A stretch of 64,000 nucleotides of DNA from Wuchereria bancrofti (GCA_005281725.1 SSBO01000013.1:1114281-1178280); one strand, 5' to 3'. Positions 26,701-38,259 are shown, counted from the stretch's first letter. Made by a program: numbers and translations. The notes: generated by a model not told the origin, from the letters alone.

Positions 26701-29700
26701 TACTCTCTGAGCAGAAATAAAAGCAAATACGAAAAATATTCGAAAAAGGTTCAAAAATAATTTTGAAAAATTCTCAATTTAAAAAAGGCAAAGTAGATTT
26801 AAAAATGCAAAATACGCAACATTTTAGCATAATTTTAAGCATGAATAATTCAGTATAAATTATTCGTTTGAAAATAAGCCATTTTTTAAATATAAATCTG
26901 ACGTACTGTATCAAAATCGTTACAGAAAGCAAAATATAAGCTGAATTTGTAATGGGACACGTCAGCATACTGTATAGGACACGGTAGTATGTTGATATTT
27001 GCTGCGATCATTTTTTTTATTACTAATTCGAATTCTTTATCAGAATGAAAATAGAAAAATCGAATAAATGTAAATTGAATTAATATATATTATTGTGATT
27101 TGAAAAAAAAAGAAAAATGAATTGAAATTGTAGAAGGAAAAGATAAAGAAATGAGTCGAAATTTATCTATTTGCATAGTGCCAGATGTTCAATCATCAAA
27201 ATTCTCTTCAAATTCAAATTATTCCTTTTTTTTCACCCCTGTCCTTCCCCATTATAGATGGTCATATATTCAGTTGAAGTATTTATTGTCAATGAACAAT
27301 AACAGTAGTAATAATAGTAATAGTGGTAACAATACCAATATTAATAATAATAGAATGTGTTCACACTAAGGCAAAATTTTTAAATTACTAAATCGAAATA
27401 TTTATATAACATTATTTTCTAATTCACGTTTAATTCCATAATTTTCTTCTATGAAAAGTTTTTTTTTGAAAAAAACGATTAAATGTTTAGAATTATTCAT
27501 TTTTTCACAATTAATAAGTATATTTGTTTAGATGGAAAAAATAATAAAATTAATTTGCAAGTATAGCGATACAGTGAATTCATTTTTTCAGATGGATGAG
27601 CCACAGATGGATGAAATTAAATAACTTAATTGTTAAGCTTAAAAAAAGGATAAAATGTTTTTAGTTGAATGAAAAAAAAAACAACTTTCATTTACTAATT
27701 GCCGCTATCAATCTTTTTGTTATTATTTTCTTTTTACTATTCGCTAAAGATACTATTAGAAATTTTTGGTGTTTTAATGGAAAATTTTGTTTTGTTTTTG
27801 CTTTTTTAAAAAAAAAAAATTCTTATTTTATTAAACAATTTATATTTCTGTAAATAATCTATATTCTTGTTTAAGAATAAATAATTAATGCAACAAAAGT
27901 AGTAGAATAAAGTTTTCGGAAGGAAAAATTCAACTGTGAATACCCTATGGTAATAAAATGTTTATGTGCTTCTCTTAATTCTTGGAAATCACTGACGGTT
28001 TAATTGGATGAATTAAATAAAAATTGTAAATAGCAACACAAAAATTTCAAAAAAAAAATTCAATATTTTTACATTTTAACCGAACTTTTCAGAGAATTTA
28101 ATCTTAATAAGCCATATTATGAAGGTAATAATGGTTGAGAAATTGATTTATGTGCTTCTTACAATCTTTAAACATTATTCACAGTTTAATTAATTGGATT
28201 GATAAAATAATTCAACAAAGTCAAATAATAGCAATCAAAGCATCCAGTTATTCATAACCATAAGCAATAATTTTAATACATCAATACTTTCTCTATAGAT
28301 TTTTTAAATGTTATATTTTGGAATTGAACTTCAAAAGTCCTCTATAACTTAATAATCATGATTCTCTAAAGTTATACCATCTAGGTGTTTCTAGATAATT
28401 CCTTAAATTTATTGACAAGAAAACAGAATATGTTAAATGGAAATTTAAACAATATACAAGAGATATCATTTTGAAATAATTTAATAATTAAGAGAAGTTT
28501 AAAATAATCATAAGTAGTAATCATAATTGAGAAAATGTAATAGATTTTTCAATTTTAAAATTTCAATTTTCTTTCTTTGTCCTTTAAAATCCCAACTTTA
28601 TTTCTTTTTCCTAAAATAATGCAACAAAAATAATATAAATATTATCTACGAAGTGTAAATGAGGAAAAAGATGAAAAGACCAATAGAATTTACTCCATTA
28701 ATTAATTAATACACTTTCCAATTATAAGTAAAGCGAAGTAGAAAGACAAGCAAAAAAAAAAACAAATAAATAAAATAAACAAACATACCTGTAATAAAAG
28801 CAAATCTCGACGCTAAAATATCTGAGATTTCTTTAATTTTAATCCGTTTATTGCCAACGTCCATAAAACCATCTATAAATTTGGAAATAATTAATTAATA
28901 AAAAAGCACAAAAAAAAGAGATGCAATATTTAAATTAAAAACTTGTTCTTTACTTTAAAACTTATTTTTTGAAAATATTATCAAGAGTAAATTGATTTGA
29001 TCTTAAAATATATAATTTGATTGACAATATTTTTATGACTAATGTACACATATCGTTAATAAAAAAATTAATAAATTAATTGAGGAAATATTTTTAAGTT
29101 TCTATTTTATATTTTCCTTAATATAACAAAGAGGAAAGAATATTGTTACTGAATAATAAAAAAAAATTCAAATTAGGCAACAAAATTCAGCTATAAAATA
29201 CAAATTTGATGATAATTTTTGATAAAAACAATGATAATTTGAAGATAACGAAAGCATAATAGTAAAAGCAGTAATAATAATATGATGGTGATTATGACAA
29301 TAATGATATTGGAAATGATAAAAAAAATAATGATAATGATAAAAAAGTGTCGTTTATAAATCTTAATATTAGTAATATCATTCTTATGATAAGCTATTAT
29401 TCAATTATAATTGCTATTATTATCAGCATTTTTAATTCCATCATTAATGCACTATTGACATATTCTATTATAAATATATTATCATATTCTATTATAAATA
29501 TGCGTTAATCATTATTGATTATCACTGTTAATGATAGAAGTATAAGCATTACTAAAATTAGTTTTAATAGTTGTAGGAGTAACTGTCGTAATAGAATTAT
29601 TATCAGTAGTAGTTTTCATGACAACTGATAATCAATATATGCAGTAATTATTACAGTATTAATAGTAGTAAGTGTTTGTCACTAAATGTAATATTATCAG

Positions 29701-32700
29701 CAATACTATAAATAATAATTATCACGGCAACTGATAATCAGTAAAGCAGCAATTATGGCGGTGACAATAGTAGTATTTAATTAATGCAGTTGTTGTAGTT
29801 TCAATATTAATAGTGGTGGAAGAAGTAGTAGCGGTAGTGGCCCTTATAACAAATAATAACGGCGGTAATGTCAACCAACAACGACAAACAACAACCATAT
29901 AGAGCTAATAATAGTAACCAGTGTTAATAAAACTGGCTTTTGTCGTAATTAGCATATATAATTAGGGATATTGTCGTAGGCGCAAATGCAAAAATCTTAT
30001 GCCTCATTTTATAATTCATTATGTCATATTTAACAAAAAAAAATTTTTCTTTTTAAAAAAATGAAAGTCAATAAAATTATAATTGAAAAAAAGAACTAAG
30101 AAGAAAGAAAAAGACAAAGTCTCGTCATATGAATTTTATGATATTAATATTGAACGAGCCATTTCCTAAGCTCGTTTTTTTTTTTTTTTTTTCATTTCTT
30201 GAAATGACCTTCAAAAATATCAAAAAATTTCTTCGTTATAAGAAAAAAACTAAAGAAAATTGCGTAAGAATAAAATAATGAAAGTTCAAAATTTATAAAA
30301 AACCCGACTAATCTTCTCCTTTTGAGATAAAATTTGATATCTTATCATTTGATCTCTATACAGAATTGTTAATAATTTTTCCGCTTTTTTTACAAGCACT
30401 TTTCGTAAATAAAGAAAAGAATATTTACAAACAAATTGAACGAATAGAAAAAAAACAGAAACTTAATGACAGAATAGTATTGTAAAAAGATATTTAAAGA
30501 ATTAGAAATGCAATTCTTCAGGTCTCATTTTAATTTCCACTTGAAAAATTTACTCTATTTTTCCGCTTAAAAAAATTTACTTCTAATTTGAAAATTTATA
30601 CTAAATATGTTGCGACACAAAAAATATCATAAATAAATTTTAAGAATAAGTAAATCTTTAGAAAGTTTAAAAAATTAATCGGTAATCTATTTGTCATAAA
30701 AATGCTAGAAACAATAATTAGAAAAAAAGATATTTTATTTTGTTATTTGATACATTATTTTACAAATTATAAATTTTTCATTATATAAACGAATTTAATT
30801 GATTCAGTATTTCTTGTCTTTTCGTGGTAACAATAATCCAAATCTAAACTGAAAATTTCATGGATCAAATCATTAATATAATCTTATCTATTAGTTCATA
30901 GTGTAATTGAAGTTTCAGAACGTGTCAAAGACAAGCTAATTGACAATTTCAATGAAATAATTCAAATTTCAAAATCGAAACTTTTAAAATAGTTTACGTT
31001 AAAGTGCAAATTAACAGATTCTACTAAGCGAAAAATAAATATCATAGACAAATTTTAATAAACTATCAACACAAAATAGATTAAGAAAATCAATGTGTGA
31101 TCAGTGATTTTCCAATTTGCTAATTATTTAAATATCAAACAATGAATCATTTAAGTATCTCAAAAACAACTATGATCGTACTTTTTCAGTAAAATAAAAA
31201 ATTTTAATGTAAAAATACAAGTTATACACCACAAAAATTTAGTCTAGACAATAATTAGAATCTTTTAAGAAATCAAAAAATTTTTTTAAATAGTATTTGA
31301 TTATTGCTTTGATTATTAATATACATGGTGATCATATCTGCTTGTCATTTCATTACGTATTAGTAATTTCTTGATAAGAGATTGGATGAATGCGCAAATG
31401 CGCAAATGGATTAATTGGATGAGTTAAAGGAATTGAACAGGAAATGACGATTACTTGAGGCAGATCCGGTCTATGATATTGTGAATGATTTAGGATTAAG
31501 GCAATTCGATCGGACGACGACAACGATAATTACAATACAATTTCTCCCGGACTTTTTTATCCTTTTATTAAATTGATTACTATTATTATATTTCCATCAC
31601 ATTATAATCAACATTATTATCATAATCATTATTATTAAAAATATATTTTAGTAAAATTTCACATTTATCGTTCAAAAACAGATTGGAACATTTTAGTTAC
31701 CAGCATCATTATATTATTTATTATTATTTATTGTTATTAATATTTATTATTATTACTATTAACAGAAATATATCGCAGTAAAATTTCAAATTTATATTGA
31801 AAAAGATTGAATGATTCTCGTTGTTAATATCACTATTATTATTTATCATAGCTGTCATCAAAAATACATTTTAGTAAAATTCTAAATTTATCGTGAAAAT
31901 GATATTGAATAATTTTTGTTATTATCATTTCCTATTGTCATAATAACTACTAATATTATTATTATTATCATAACTATCACATCATCACAAATATCTTTTA
32001 GTAAAATTACATTTTAAGAATAAAGTGATTAAGGTTCCAAAACAAAAATAGCAAACAGTACGTTGAAGCTGTGTTTACATTAAGATTGGATACCTTTTTT
32101 TTTAATATTTTCTAAAACACAAATAAAAATAACAAAAAAGACAAATATGACTAATTTGAATTTGTGAAAAGTGAAACAATTGATTCAATTTAAGTATTTT
32201 CAACGAATTTATAAAATTTACAAAGAGTTATTGATTGACTGAGATGAAAACAATAGCATACCATAAAATACGTATGTGAAAAACTAATCAGTAATTTATA
32301 CTTTCTAAGTTAGTATAGAATTTGCATAATTAATTTCACAACCATACTACAATTAATTACATTTGATAATTAGCTTACAATTAAGTTTTGAAAGTATAAT
32401 AAATGATAACTTTACTTACCCCAATTATCATCATCAGTATCACTGTTTACTTCACTCATATCTTGATGAATAATCCATCCAGTACCATACTGATTATGCT
32501 GTGAACGTTCTAAAACGGATTGATAACCGGATTCTTCCAAAAATTCGGCTGATTTTAAAGCCTCTTTCAGTGCACGTAAATCAAAATCCATATCATAATG
32601 AAATTTTGGTGCTTCCATAGAAATAGCACTATCTGATTTCGGTAGCTTCCTATAGCTGATAAAATTTTATCATTAAAAAAAAGTTATCAAATCAAAGAAA

Positions 32701-34064
32701 AAAACAAGAAATTTTATCTACTTCTTTTTATTTTAACATTAAATCAGAGAAAAAGAAGTTTTGAAATTTAAATTTGACAACGAAAGAAATAATGATTAGA
32801 AAGGAAATAAATAAAACAGTGATTTCGTTTCTTTACTTTCAAAAATTAAATTCAGTATTTTTAATGACATTTTTTTCCTATGTTTTTTTTCCTTTTTTTT
32901 TTGTAAACAATTGAACTCAATCAATTTGTCATTCAATGAAATGAACAGGTCAAAAGGTGAAATTTTAATTGCTTTTATGACACATCTAAATGAAAATCAA
33001 AATTCCTTATTCAATAAAATTCCATATTTCATTTTTTTTTTCTTTTTTGTTCCTTTGCATTCTATCTTTGAATTATTTAAGGATTTTTAAGATTATTTGT
33101 ATTTAAATTAAACTATAATTTCTTGGAATTTTTTTATATTAACGCAGAAATAACAATTTTTTTGTCAATTTTTTTTCAAAAATATGCATTATAAAATTAC
33201 TATTTCAAATGAAATTTTTCAATGTTTGTAATTAAGTATATCTCTTCAGCAATAATTATTGATAATTAAAGGAAATTAACTCAAATTTTACGATGATCTG
33301 AATATCACCTACGCATATGAAATTGAAATTAAAATTTTGTGGCAAAGATGAATTGCGTCACAATATTTTTATTATATTCTTATCATTTGTCATATAAATT
33401 ATGATAACAAATGATCAGTTTTTACTGAAAAAAATGATAGCAAAAATTGCGATGATATATCTTAATGGTATGAAGTAATCTCTCACTCTATCAGTCAATA
33501 TTCTATAAGAAATTCTACTGATAAGAAAGATAAAAAGACGATAATAGCATATCAATGAATTATTATTATTCATTATTGATTAGCTAAAATCTTATTGGTG
33601 CAACATTCAAAAGACATTGCCCAACAGAAAGTTTTATAGGTCAAACTGATGGTAAAATAACGAGAAGGTCAACAAAGAAATTATTATCCATTATGTGTTG
33701 CATGAATGATTGAATGAATTGATTTGTTTATCATTTCATCAACAATAAAACAATTATCTGTTCACTTCAAAAATTTTAACAACAAACAGAGACAATTAAT
33801 AATGGCAATATTTTTAATGAATCGAAATCAAAGAAAATTAAATCAAGTAATTGAGTAAAACAAATGAAATGAAGAAAGAAAAAGGTATATGAACATACTC
33901 ATAGACAGGTGTATTGGATAATTTATGTCGTTGAGTGGTTGGGGCGCAAATTGATGAGGTTGACGCGGTCAAGCTACCGTAACACGACAGTTGACCTCCA
34001 GATGATTCCCACAGCGATCGTGGCGGTTCTAATAGACGCAATGTTGTATTATTTCCTATTGATG
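8711..34064 (-). CDS. SEC14 (CRAL-TRIO) / spectrin-repeat protein, Dbl-Trio type; multi-exon gene span
   Basis: Ten exons on the minus strand (a to j: 34064, 32655, 28872, 24004, 23697, 17298, 13890, 12721, 12466, 11253, upper ends) join in phase with GT donors and AG acceptors. In order they encode a serine-rich and acidic N-terminal region (a, b), a SEC14/CRAL-TRIO_2 domain (c to g) and spectrin-like helices (h to j). The SEC14 part carries the family hallmarks: an ITGARTKDGNPVLIF start, YVIIIDRRMDKWSSV, VRIVLVLKP and LTMDVGGVLKYNHLEW. This architecture is known from MCF2L, PLEKHG4/Quattro, Kalirin and Trio, where the SEC14 domain binds lipid or restrains a C-terminal DH-PH Rho exchange module. 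No DH-PH exon is visible here, and the first exon with the start codon was not found. Exons a to c lie in copy A, which fixes the order of the contigs. Introns reach 4.8 kb; the one at 17.3-23.6 kb is inflated by duplicated contig ends. Confidence 0.8.
8774..11111. other. Intron-like AT-rich stretch
   Basis: No exon or RNA gene is recognisable between candidate exon k and exon j. It holds the 21-bp minisatellite listed separately (9793-10020) and simple AT-rich sequence. The longer open frames on both strands at 9746-10150 are produced by that minisatellite. Confidence 0.5.
9793..10020. repeat. 21-bp minisatellite, about 11 imperfect units
   Basis: Successive units begin near 9814, 9835, 9853, 9874, 9895, 9916, 9937, 9958, 9979 and 10000, with consensus close to GATAATCATGACTARRCRTAT. 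All are 21 bp except one of 18 bp, so every length is a multiple of three. Frames therefore stay open on both strands as heptad peptide repeats (ITKRMVI-like on plus, HDYRMPS-like on minus). There is no start context, splice sites or homologue that argues for translation. Confidence 0.85.
11112..11253 (-). CDS. SEC14-spectrin gene exon j: spectrin-like helix
   Basis: It has a TTATAG acceptor, a GTAAGC donor, and 142 nt with 47 full codons after completing the split arginine codon from exon i. It encodes LHNVTAIERMLIQLEETERS, then an FDTFW motif and a QCLKLRRFEDSF motif. The last resembles the QCLQLRHFEQDF helix after the SEC14 domain in MCF2L-type proteins (recalled from the family, not searched). 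It is predicted to be a long amphipathic helix of a spectrin repeat. It ends in phase 0. Confidence 0.8.
11546..12000. repeat. TG-rich composite tandem repeat
   Basis: Three degenerate units each combine a TG/TATG-rich core with a tail close to TTTTATTAACTTGAATATAA and GTGAATT. The tails fall near 11622, 11808 and 11970, giving periods of about 186 and 162 bp. The third unit ends with a pure TG run (11931-11952). Open frames rich in V, C and M here come from the TG repeats. It lies in the intron between exons i and j, within 850 bp of both. Confidence 0.75.
12369..12466 (-). CDS. SEC14-spectrin gene exon i
   Basis: It has acceptor TTTAATAG, 98 nt, and donor GTTCAT after CCAACCAG. It encodes EDFRISIRKGLSLLRHVRQM followed by a short polar stretch ending LSPT, and leaves two bases that form arginine with exon j. 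The RKGLSLL segment is like the helix start that links SEC14 to the spectrin repeats in Kalirin/MCF2L-type proteins. The longer open frame through this place on the same strand is a different frame and not the exon. Confidence 0.75.
12572..12721 (-). CDS. SEC14-spectrin gene exon h: first spectrin-like helices
   Basis: This 150-nt exon of exactly 50 codons is in phase 0 at both ends (acceptor CAG, donor GTTATT). It starts DIERMKSSATVIAQSLSEF and contains FGRCLKETELPNDVET, the typical acidic-proline turn between spectrin helices. A frame without stops, heptad-like spacing of hydrophobic residues and direct phase match with exons g and i make it secure as coding. It follows the SEC14 domain directly, as in Dbl-family proteins. 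Confidence 0.85.
13619..13750. repeat. Degenerate AAT/TAG trinucleotide tract beside exon g
   Basis: Imperfect ATT, AGT and AAT triplets run to within about 25 bases of the splice donor of exon g at 13773. Repeat expansion this close to a donor could vary between individuals. No unit longer than three bases is apparent. Confidence 0.7.
13774..13890 (-). CDS. SEC14-spectrin gene exon g: C-terminal SEC14 core
   Basis: It has acceptor ATTTTAG, 39 codons and donor GTAACC. It begins VVICQSSLELRRYIG and carries PDCLTMDVGGVLKYNHLEW. The L-T-x-D/E-x-GG-x-L-x-Y-x-H-x-x-W signature is diagnostic of the CRAL-TRIO_2 domains of MCF2L, Kalirin and Trio. Phase 0 at both ends joins exons f and h cleanly. 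Confidence 0.9.
13891..17187. other. Intron f-g, 3.3 kb, no exon seen
   Basis: AT-rich intron. The only non-random item is ACCGTATA twice direct (14588-14595, 14613-14620) and once inverted (14643-14650) within 63 bases, in a locally GC-richer patch. The open frames at 14866-15515 are low-complexity and unsupported. Confidence 0.6.
17188..17298 (-). CDS. SEC14-spectrin gene exon f
   Basis: It has acceptor TATTACAG, 37 codons in phase 0 and donor GTATAC. It encodes NSFPRPVRIVLVLKPESVLQ and ends ENYKFK. The FPxxVRxVLVLKPxxxLQR pattern is the central strand-helix segment of MCF2L/Trio SEC14 domains. Its intron is unusually long partly because contig ends are repeated in it. Confidence 0.85.
17892..18611. 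repeat. Exact duplicate of 17171-17890 across a single n
   Basis: The 720 bases after the n at 17891 repeat 17171-17890. The second copy of exon f inside it (17909-18019) is therefore not a real tandem exon: if it were, the protein would carry the same 37 residues twice. It is an unmerged contig overlap. Confidence 0.9.
19735..21453. repeat. Exact duplicate of 18015-19733 across a single n
   Basis: 1719 bases repeat with every small open frame copied (19104-19325 equals 20824-21045, 19490-19690 equals 21210-21410). The duplicate starts in the last bases of the second exon f copy. It is an assembly overlap and no gene is lost by ignoring it. Confidence 0.9.
21454..23606. other. Intron e-f remainder, AT-rich
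   Basis: No exon is supported. Two minor repeats are visible: a 26-bp direct repeat around AACCATTGTTTTTCA (23021 and 23047), and a three-unit degenerate repeat (starts near 23442, 23513 and 23568; shared GTAARAAYAATT and AAGAAGTGA motifs) that runs right up to the donor of exon e. Confidence 0.5.
23607..23697 (-). CDS. SEC14-spectrin gene exon e
   Basis: It has acceptor AATTTCAG, 91 nt and donor GTAAGTA. After completing the proline codon split with exon d, it encodes LEEEQKSYVIIIDRRMDKWS and SVRLLLSYLT. The hydrophobic strand followed by D-R-R-x-D-K-W-S-S-V is the best conserved motif of the CRAL-TRIO_2 domain (Kalirin has a V-D-x-R-x-x-K-W-x-S version). It ends in phase 0. Confidence 0.9.
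23896..24004 (-). CDS. SEC14-spectrin gene exon d: start of SEC14 fold
   Basis: It has acceptor CCTTTTAG, 109 nt and donor GTAAAC. It encodes ARTKDGNPVLIFPDSRSQLA then EEELDLLISYLLQIP, matching the G-R-x-K-x-G-x-P-x-x-x-F-P opening and the first helix of Kalirin/MCF2L SEC14 domains. The opening glycine codon is split with exon c. It leaves CC for a proline completed in exon e. Confidence 0.9.
24005..28788. other. Intron c-d, 4.8 kb as written
   Basis: Nothing coding is supported. The length is inflated by two contig-overlap duplicates: 25694-26040 repeats 25346-25692 after the n at 25693, and 26589-26745 repeats 26430-26586 after nn at 26587-26588. A 36-codon plus-strand frame at 24633 and a minus-strand pseudo-exon near 24953 were examined and rejected. 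Confidence 0.6.
28789..28872 (-). CDS. SEC14-spectrin gene exon c
   Basis: This 84-nt exon has acceptor TTTATAG and donor GTATGTT. It encodes GFMDVGNKRIKIKEISDILA then SRFAFIT. The last bases form glycine with exon d, so the protein reads through FAFIT-G-ARTKDG, the way SEC14 domains of MCF2L (FAYLSGGR type) begin. This junction ties copy A to the exons at 24.0 kb and below. Confidence 0.85.
31377..31515 (+). other. Copy A version of the conserved protein-like block
   Basis: It is homologous to 2676-2818 and shares the same TGA and frame change. The plus-frame fragment RLLEADPVYDIVNDLGLRQF differs from copy B by one residue, and the preceding fragment by one more. It lies inside the intron between exons b and c of the SEC14 gene, on the opposite strand. 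Conservation stops abruptly after about 31515. Confidence 0.4.
32420..32655 (-). CDS. SEC14-spectrin gene exon b: acidic N-terminal segment
   Basis: It has acceptor TTTTATCAG, 236 nt and donor GTAAGTA. It encodes 78 residues: YRKLPKSDSAIS, MEAPKFHYDMDFDLRALKEA, a helix ending in FLEESGYQSVLERSQHNQYG, and an acidic tail with SDTDDDNW. Phase matches exon a (two bases) and exon c (one base). An internal ATG could serve as a start for a shorter form but has no special context. I recognise no domain. It lies N-terminal to SEC14. Confidence 0.8.
33899..34064 (-). CDS. SEC14-spectrin gene exon a: serine-rich N-terminal segment
   Basis: It has acceptor TTTTATAG, 166 nt and donor GTATGT. It encodes SIGNNTTLRLLEPPRSLWES, then a serine/threonine-rich stretch including SLTASTSSIC and QRHKLSNTPVY. 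It begins with two bases of a split codon, so at least one more upstream exon with the start codon exists; I could not find it between 34.1 and 52.3 kb. Low-complexity polar composition suggests a flexible, possibly phosphorylated region. Confidence 0.7.
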
Positions 34065-36032
34065 CTATAAAAAAAGGAAAGAAGTTTGCAAATTTCCATA
34101 AAATGTTTAATTAAAATTAAAATGTGCTACAATATAGGTATGATTTATAAGTAACGTCTTTTTAGCAAAAATTTGATAAAAATTAAAAATAATTTGAAAT
34201 ATAAAAGTAATTTATAGAAAAATTTCCTTTCTGATCCTTTTTTTTGTTTTATTCTTTTTTTTGCAAATAACTATCAAAATGTACTGAATTTTTTAAGAGA
34301 TCATTCGAACAGTTTTTTTATTGTTATTAATTTATTGGAAATCTTAAATAATGTCATTTTTAATTGTAATATTTTCATAAAACACTTTTTTCTGCGTGAA
34401 ATGGTTGCTGTAAATAGGTTATTTTAATTAATGAATAATTAAAAATGAATAATACTGACTGCTAACGTTGTCATATCTTTCTTTAATTATGCTATTATTG
34501 TTATTATTTTTTTTATAATTTTGATTAGAAAAAATTTATTCCTAAAAAAATAATAATCTAAATTTTTTTTTTAATTTTGAATTTTTTGAAATTTTTTATA
34601 TTAAATGATTTGTTCTTGAATACCTAAAGAATTAATTAATAGAAGATAACCAAACTTTAGCGTTTACTATCATCAAATTAAATCTTATCAATTACTTGAT
34701 TGTTAAATGATAAAGATTATCGTCAAATTAATTCATTTTAATAATTTGTAATTTAAAGCTTAATTAAGAAGAGAAAAAAATGAAGCATGAATAGAAAATT
34801 AATTTATAAAATAAATAAAGAAAAAAAAGGAATTACATCAAAAAAGGTTGAAAATTCAGCGATTTATTTAATTGCTATCAATCGCTGATAACAATAATAA
34901 TAATAACCTGTATCAGTTGATCCCACATTTTCCATCAGAAATGTTTCAAAAAATGGATTCGAATAGCTATTTAAATTAGAGTGCGTAATTTTGAAATATA
35001 TTATTTCGTATACCAATTAACTGATGGGTCAATATTATTATTCGTTTGCTTGCTGTGATTGATCAAATCATTAGGATTTGATAAATTATGCAGCATATCG
35101 TTAATCATTCTATTCTTATCATTCATTAATTAAAAATCTCTTTCATTCCAAATATTTTTCTATCTGAAACAAAAAATCAATTTTTTTAAAGAAAAAGAAT
35201 CAGTGGATATAATAGAAAGCGCATGCGGTTGAAAAATAAATTATTGAAATTTATTTCTTGGACGAAAATTTTTTTTATAAACCACTTGCTATGCCAAAAT
35301 CTCAAAGAATAATTAATGACTTCAAATTTTTTTTATTCTAAATATTTTGCTATGAGAAATAGAAAAGTCGATTTTTATTTATTTTTTTTTTTTGAGAAAA
35401 AATAAACAGATATATTCTTGAAGATCACAATATTTGATTGAATTGATTGCCTATTAATTTCATTGCTAATGCGGCATCTAGTATTATATGCCTAGTAATA
35501 TATCTAGTAATATCATTACATTATTATTTTGGAATATTTTAATTGTTGTTAGAAATGGACTAATTATTGAATTTTAAAATTAAGACGTACTTTTTTCCTG
35601 GATTTATAAAATTACAACACTTGTGCAGCAAAAGTGTGAAAAATATAAGATGAATGCAATCTTTATTGGATAAAAACTAAAAATAAGAAAGGAATTGAAA
35701 AAAATACATACTATTATCCATTTATCTGCACTATATCACCTCAACATGCACTTGAACTAAAAAATATATGATATTTTCATGTACCTCAACACATGCCTGA
35801 AATTCGTAAATTTATTAAAAAAGAAAACTTGTACCAAATGTAATTAAAATAAGCCTTAACATTCAAAATTATATATGATAGTTCTTGGTACTTTTTTTTT
35901 CTTAAAACAAAAAAACTAAGATAAATTAGGTTTAAAATTCGTTAAATTGAGTAAAATATTCAATAAAAATTGAAAAAGTCAAAGAAAGAAAATTTTTTTT
36001 TTAATAATTAAAATAATTTAACTAAACGTCCA

Positions 36033-36320
36033 AAATTAGAAGAGGGAAATTTTGTAAATTTTATCCTTTCAAAGTAAAACTGTTTAATAGCACTTGTTTA
36101 TTGCCATTTATTTAAATTTGTGCTTAAAAGTATGTCCCAAAAATAGAATCCAATTTTGCACTGTTCAAAATTCCACTTTATGCTAGCTAATTAATTCTTA
36201 TTTTTTAATTTTTAATGTACGATGTCGAATTTATCCTGTTCCTTATTGACATAAACATCAAATTTACTACTAGTTGTGGCCGATATGTCCACTATTTTTC
36301 TCTTTCGCAGCATTCCTTAG
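36033..36320. other. Segment inverted relative to copy B
   Basis: The flanks on both sides align directly with copy B, but this ~288-bp piece aligns with 41618-41890 only as its reverse complement. Examples are GCAGCATTCCTTAG near 36307-36320 against CTAAGGAATGCTGC from 41618, and AAAATTAGAAGAG near 36032 against CTCTTCTAATTT ending at 41890. Terminal inverted repeats of a transposon were not seen. It is a small inversion between the two versions. Confidence 0.8.
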
Positions 36321-38259
36321 TGACCACTAAATCTATGACCATTACCCCCATGCAATTATATGCCTCTCCTCGTTGACCAAAGTGACCAAATCTATTCTTG
36401 GTCATTCCTTCTTCCTGAATGTCTTCTTTCTAACATTCAATCCTTAATGACCAAATCTATTTACTACTACCACCTCCATTCTCAATTTTTGCCTCCCTGT
36501 ACATTATATTTCCTAATAAGTGGATTGTCAGGATCCGGAATTCAATTTAGCTTATTTCCATTAAATTAGCGAACATTGTCCTATTGCAAGTTTCCTGAAT
36601 TATTCCCATACAGTAAGAAAAAGAAAGAAAGAAGCAATTCATATATATCATCATAATTTTTATTTCACAATTTTCATTTCTAAAGAATATTGAAATTATT
36701 GCTTTAAATCTTTCTAAATTATTCTGAAACTGAAAATAAAATTGAAATTAAAATTCGTATTCAAAAATTTAAAAAAAAAAACATTTCCGGTACATAATCA
36801 CAAAATACAAAATATTAATTATTGAAAAATGGCAAAAAAAAGTGAAGATTAGGTTATTGCCATTGACTTTTGCTTTTGAAAACGTTACTGTGTTTTTTCT
36901 TTTTTTTATGTATGCAACAATCTAGAATGAATAAATACACTATCATTATAGTTCAATTCAATTTATATCAGATGAATAGCAAATTAGCTAAGAAATTTCT
37001 AGGCAAAAGTTTCAAGAAAACGAAAAAAAATGAAATAAATATGAAATAAATAAAAAAAAAAAATGAAATAAATAGAAGAAGCCTTAAGGCGCTTTTTACG
37101 CTTTTATTTTTATTTTTTTGCCATAAAAAAGAAATATTACTGTGTTATAGAGAAAGAAAGAGGTGAATAGTAAGAAAAAAAAGACTAGCTAGTAACAGCT
37201 ATTTGAAATCGATTCAAGCCAGAAATCAGCATTTAATTTTCGTTCTCTCTCTCTTGCCGTCTGTCTTGTAGTAGTGGCCTAGGCTTTGCTTTATAGACGG
37301 GCCCAACTCTATTCTTCACTGTATGCATGAAATTTACCTTCTCTCTCAATTTCATTCATCTCTTTTTTCTCTTTCCATCTTTTTTCCTCTTTTTATTTTA
37401 ACAAATCCGCTTTTTTCTCATTTTTTCTTCATTTCTCACGGGATCATATTTTGTTTATGACTTTTATCTTGTTTACTTTTCCTAGTTTTTTTAAATTCTG
37501 CAAAGGAAGTGATTATCACTGATAAGATTATCATCATTAACAATAATTGATTGCAAATACAAATAAGTGAATAAAATATCATTCAATGATATTATTATAT
37601 TCATACATATAATCATATTTTTCAATATATTTAAATTAAAGAGTTGTAAAATTTTCACTATCCAAAATTAATTCCAGTGCTTTAATGTAATTAGTTGTTA
37701 ATTAAACTTCGAAAAGAATAAACAAATTTAAAGTAATGCTAATAGCATTTAAATTGTTTAAAATTGATATGCTACGAGAAAAAAAATTAAAATGCTAATA
37801 AAGATGAAAATTTTAATGTATATACATGCTATGTGCTTCAATGGTATTATTACAGACTAATTAATTAAAGTTAAATACTAATTAAGAACTAATAGAACGA
37901 ATAACTTTTCTTAATTTTGCAATTAGAATTTCCTTTTTCTCTATCACGCATTTATCGACAATTGTGATAAAAAACACAGTTATCATATTAAACATTTAAA
38001 TTCATTGTTATCATTCAAATAATAACTAACATTTACATGCTTAAATTTTAAATTAGATATACATTAATAGTGAATAATTTTAACTTAATTTCATATTTAT
38101 TTCAATTATTTCATATGTCTTATAAAATATGAGAGAAAAGCAAATTATAATTAATTAAAATAAAAGAATGAAAATTTTGGAAATATATGAAAATAATAAA
38201 TTAATAAAATCTACCCATTTTTAAATATTTAATTCATTAAATGAAATGAAAGACGAAAT

